From positions 1 to 32,729 of the forward strand of contig CADAHU010000011.1 in NCBI GenBank assembly GCA_902787835.1: a stretch of DNA of 32,729 bases, given 5' to 3'. Of this stretch, positions 31,372-32,729 are shown one piece after another. The DNA comes from an uncultured Eubacteriales bacterium (GTDB lineage: Bacteria > Bacillota > Clostridia > Christensenellales > Aristaeellaceae). How positions within the stretch are numbered: position 1 is the first letter of the stretch; each line of letters begins with the position of its first letter. The position numbers and the translations under genes were made by a program. The notes under the pieces are model-generated. The model was given only the letters and a program-made list of their open reading frames with translations. It was not told the DNA's origin and did no database searches.

Positions 31372-32729
<1,358 letters not shown>

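Overview
The window looks like the chromosome of a spore-forming, GC-rich, Gram-positive anaerobe of the Clostridia type. The evidence is a complete spoIIIAA-AH operon, an uninterrupted sigK, RNase J, a YlbF-family protein, the order DUF512-der-plsY, A/G-rich Shine-Dalgarno sites and sigma-A-like promoters. I cannot name a genus. I see no rRNA, tRNA, CRISPR array, insertion sequence or phage gene.

Layout. (1) 1-4740: a CofE-like ligase gene (minus) is divergent from DUF512 radical-SAM - der - plsY (plus); their promoters share overlapping -35 boxes. (2) 4790-6440: an accessory patch with a secreted chagasin-like (I42) protein and two small peptide genes, one missed by ordinary ORF cut-offs. 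Both peptides carry an LSxxE[LM]xxVx leader signature, ending in Gly-Gly in the first and Ala-Ala-Gly in the second. (3) 6455-11370 (minus): a membrane nucleotide-sugar epimerase/dehydratase that lacks the segment normally holding its catalytic TDK motif, then an ECF sigma / membrane anti-sigma-like / SH3-domain protein cluster whose sigma gene is broken in region 4. (4) 11525-18557 (minus): a tight housekeeping run of ylbF-like, ASCH, mltG, U32 peptidase, SpoU methyltransferase, GNAT, a 71-aa protein, SRAP, sigK and a TIM-barrel protein. (5) 18633-21226 (minus): rnj, trxA and an RseC-like protein. (6) 21273-25994 (minus): spoIIIAA-AH preceded by an L,D-transpeptidase; spoIIIAF and spoIIIAG are strikingly small. 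(7) 26075-30420 (plus): an ABC importer (binding protein, fused double permease, ATPase) with its own promoter, an internal terminator and a final terminator. (8) 30427-end: an alpha/beta hydrolase and the 5' part of tex.

How the genes work together. SpoIIIAA-AH would form the mother-cell side of the feeding channel and SigK would drive late mother-cell transcription. MltG and the L,D-transpeptidase act on peptidoglycan. Der, the U32 protein and the SpoU methyltransferase act on ribosomes or RNA. The best candidate for something undescribed is the 4.8-6.3 kb patch, where a protease-inhibitor-like secreted protein sits directly before two leader-type peptides. The two apparent losses of key segments, in the sugar enzyme and the ECF sigma factor, are the clearest anomalies.
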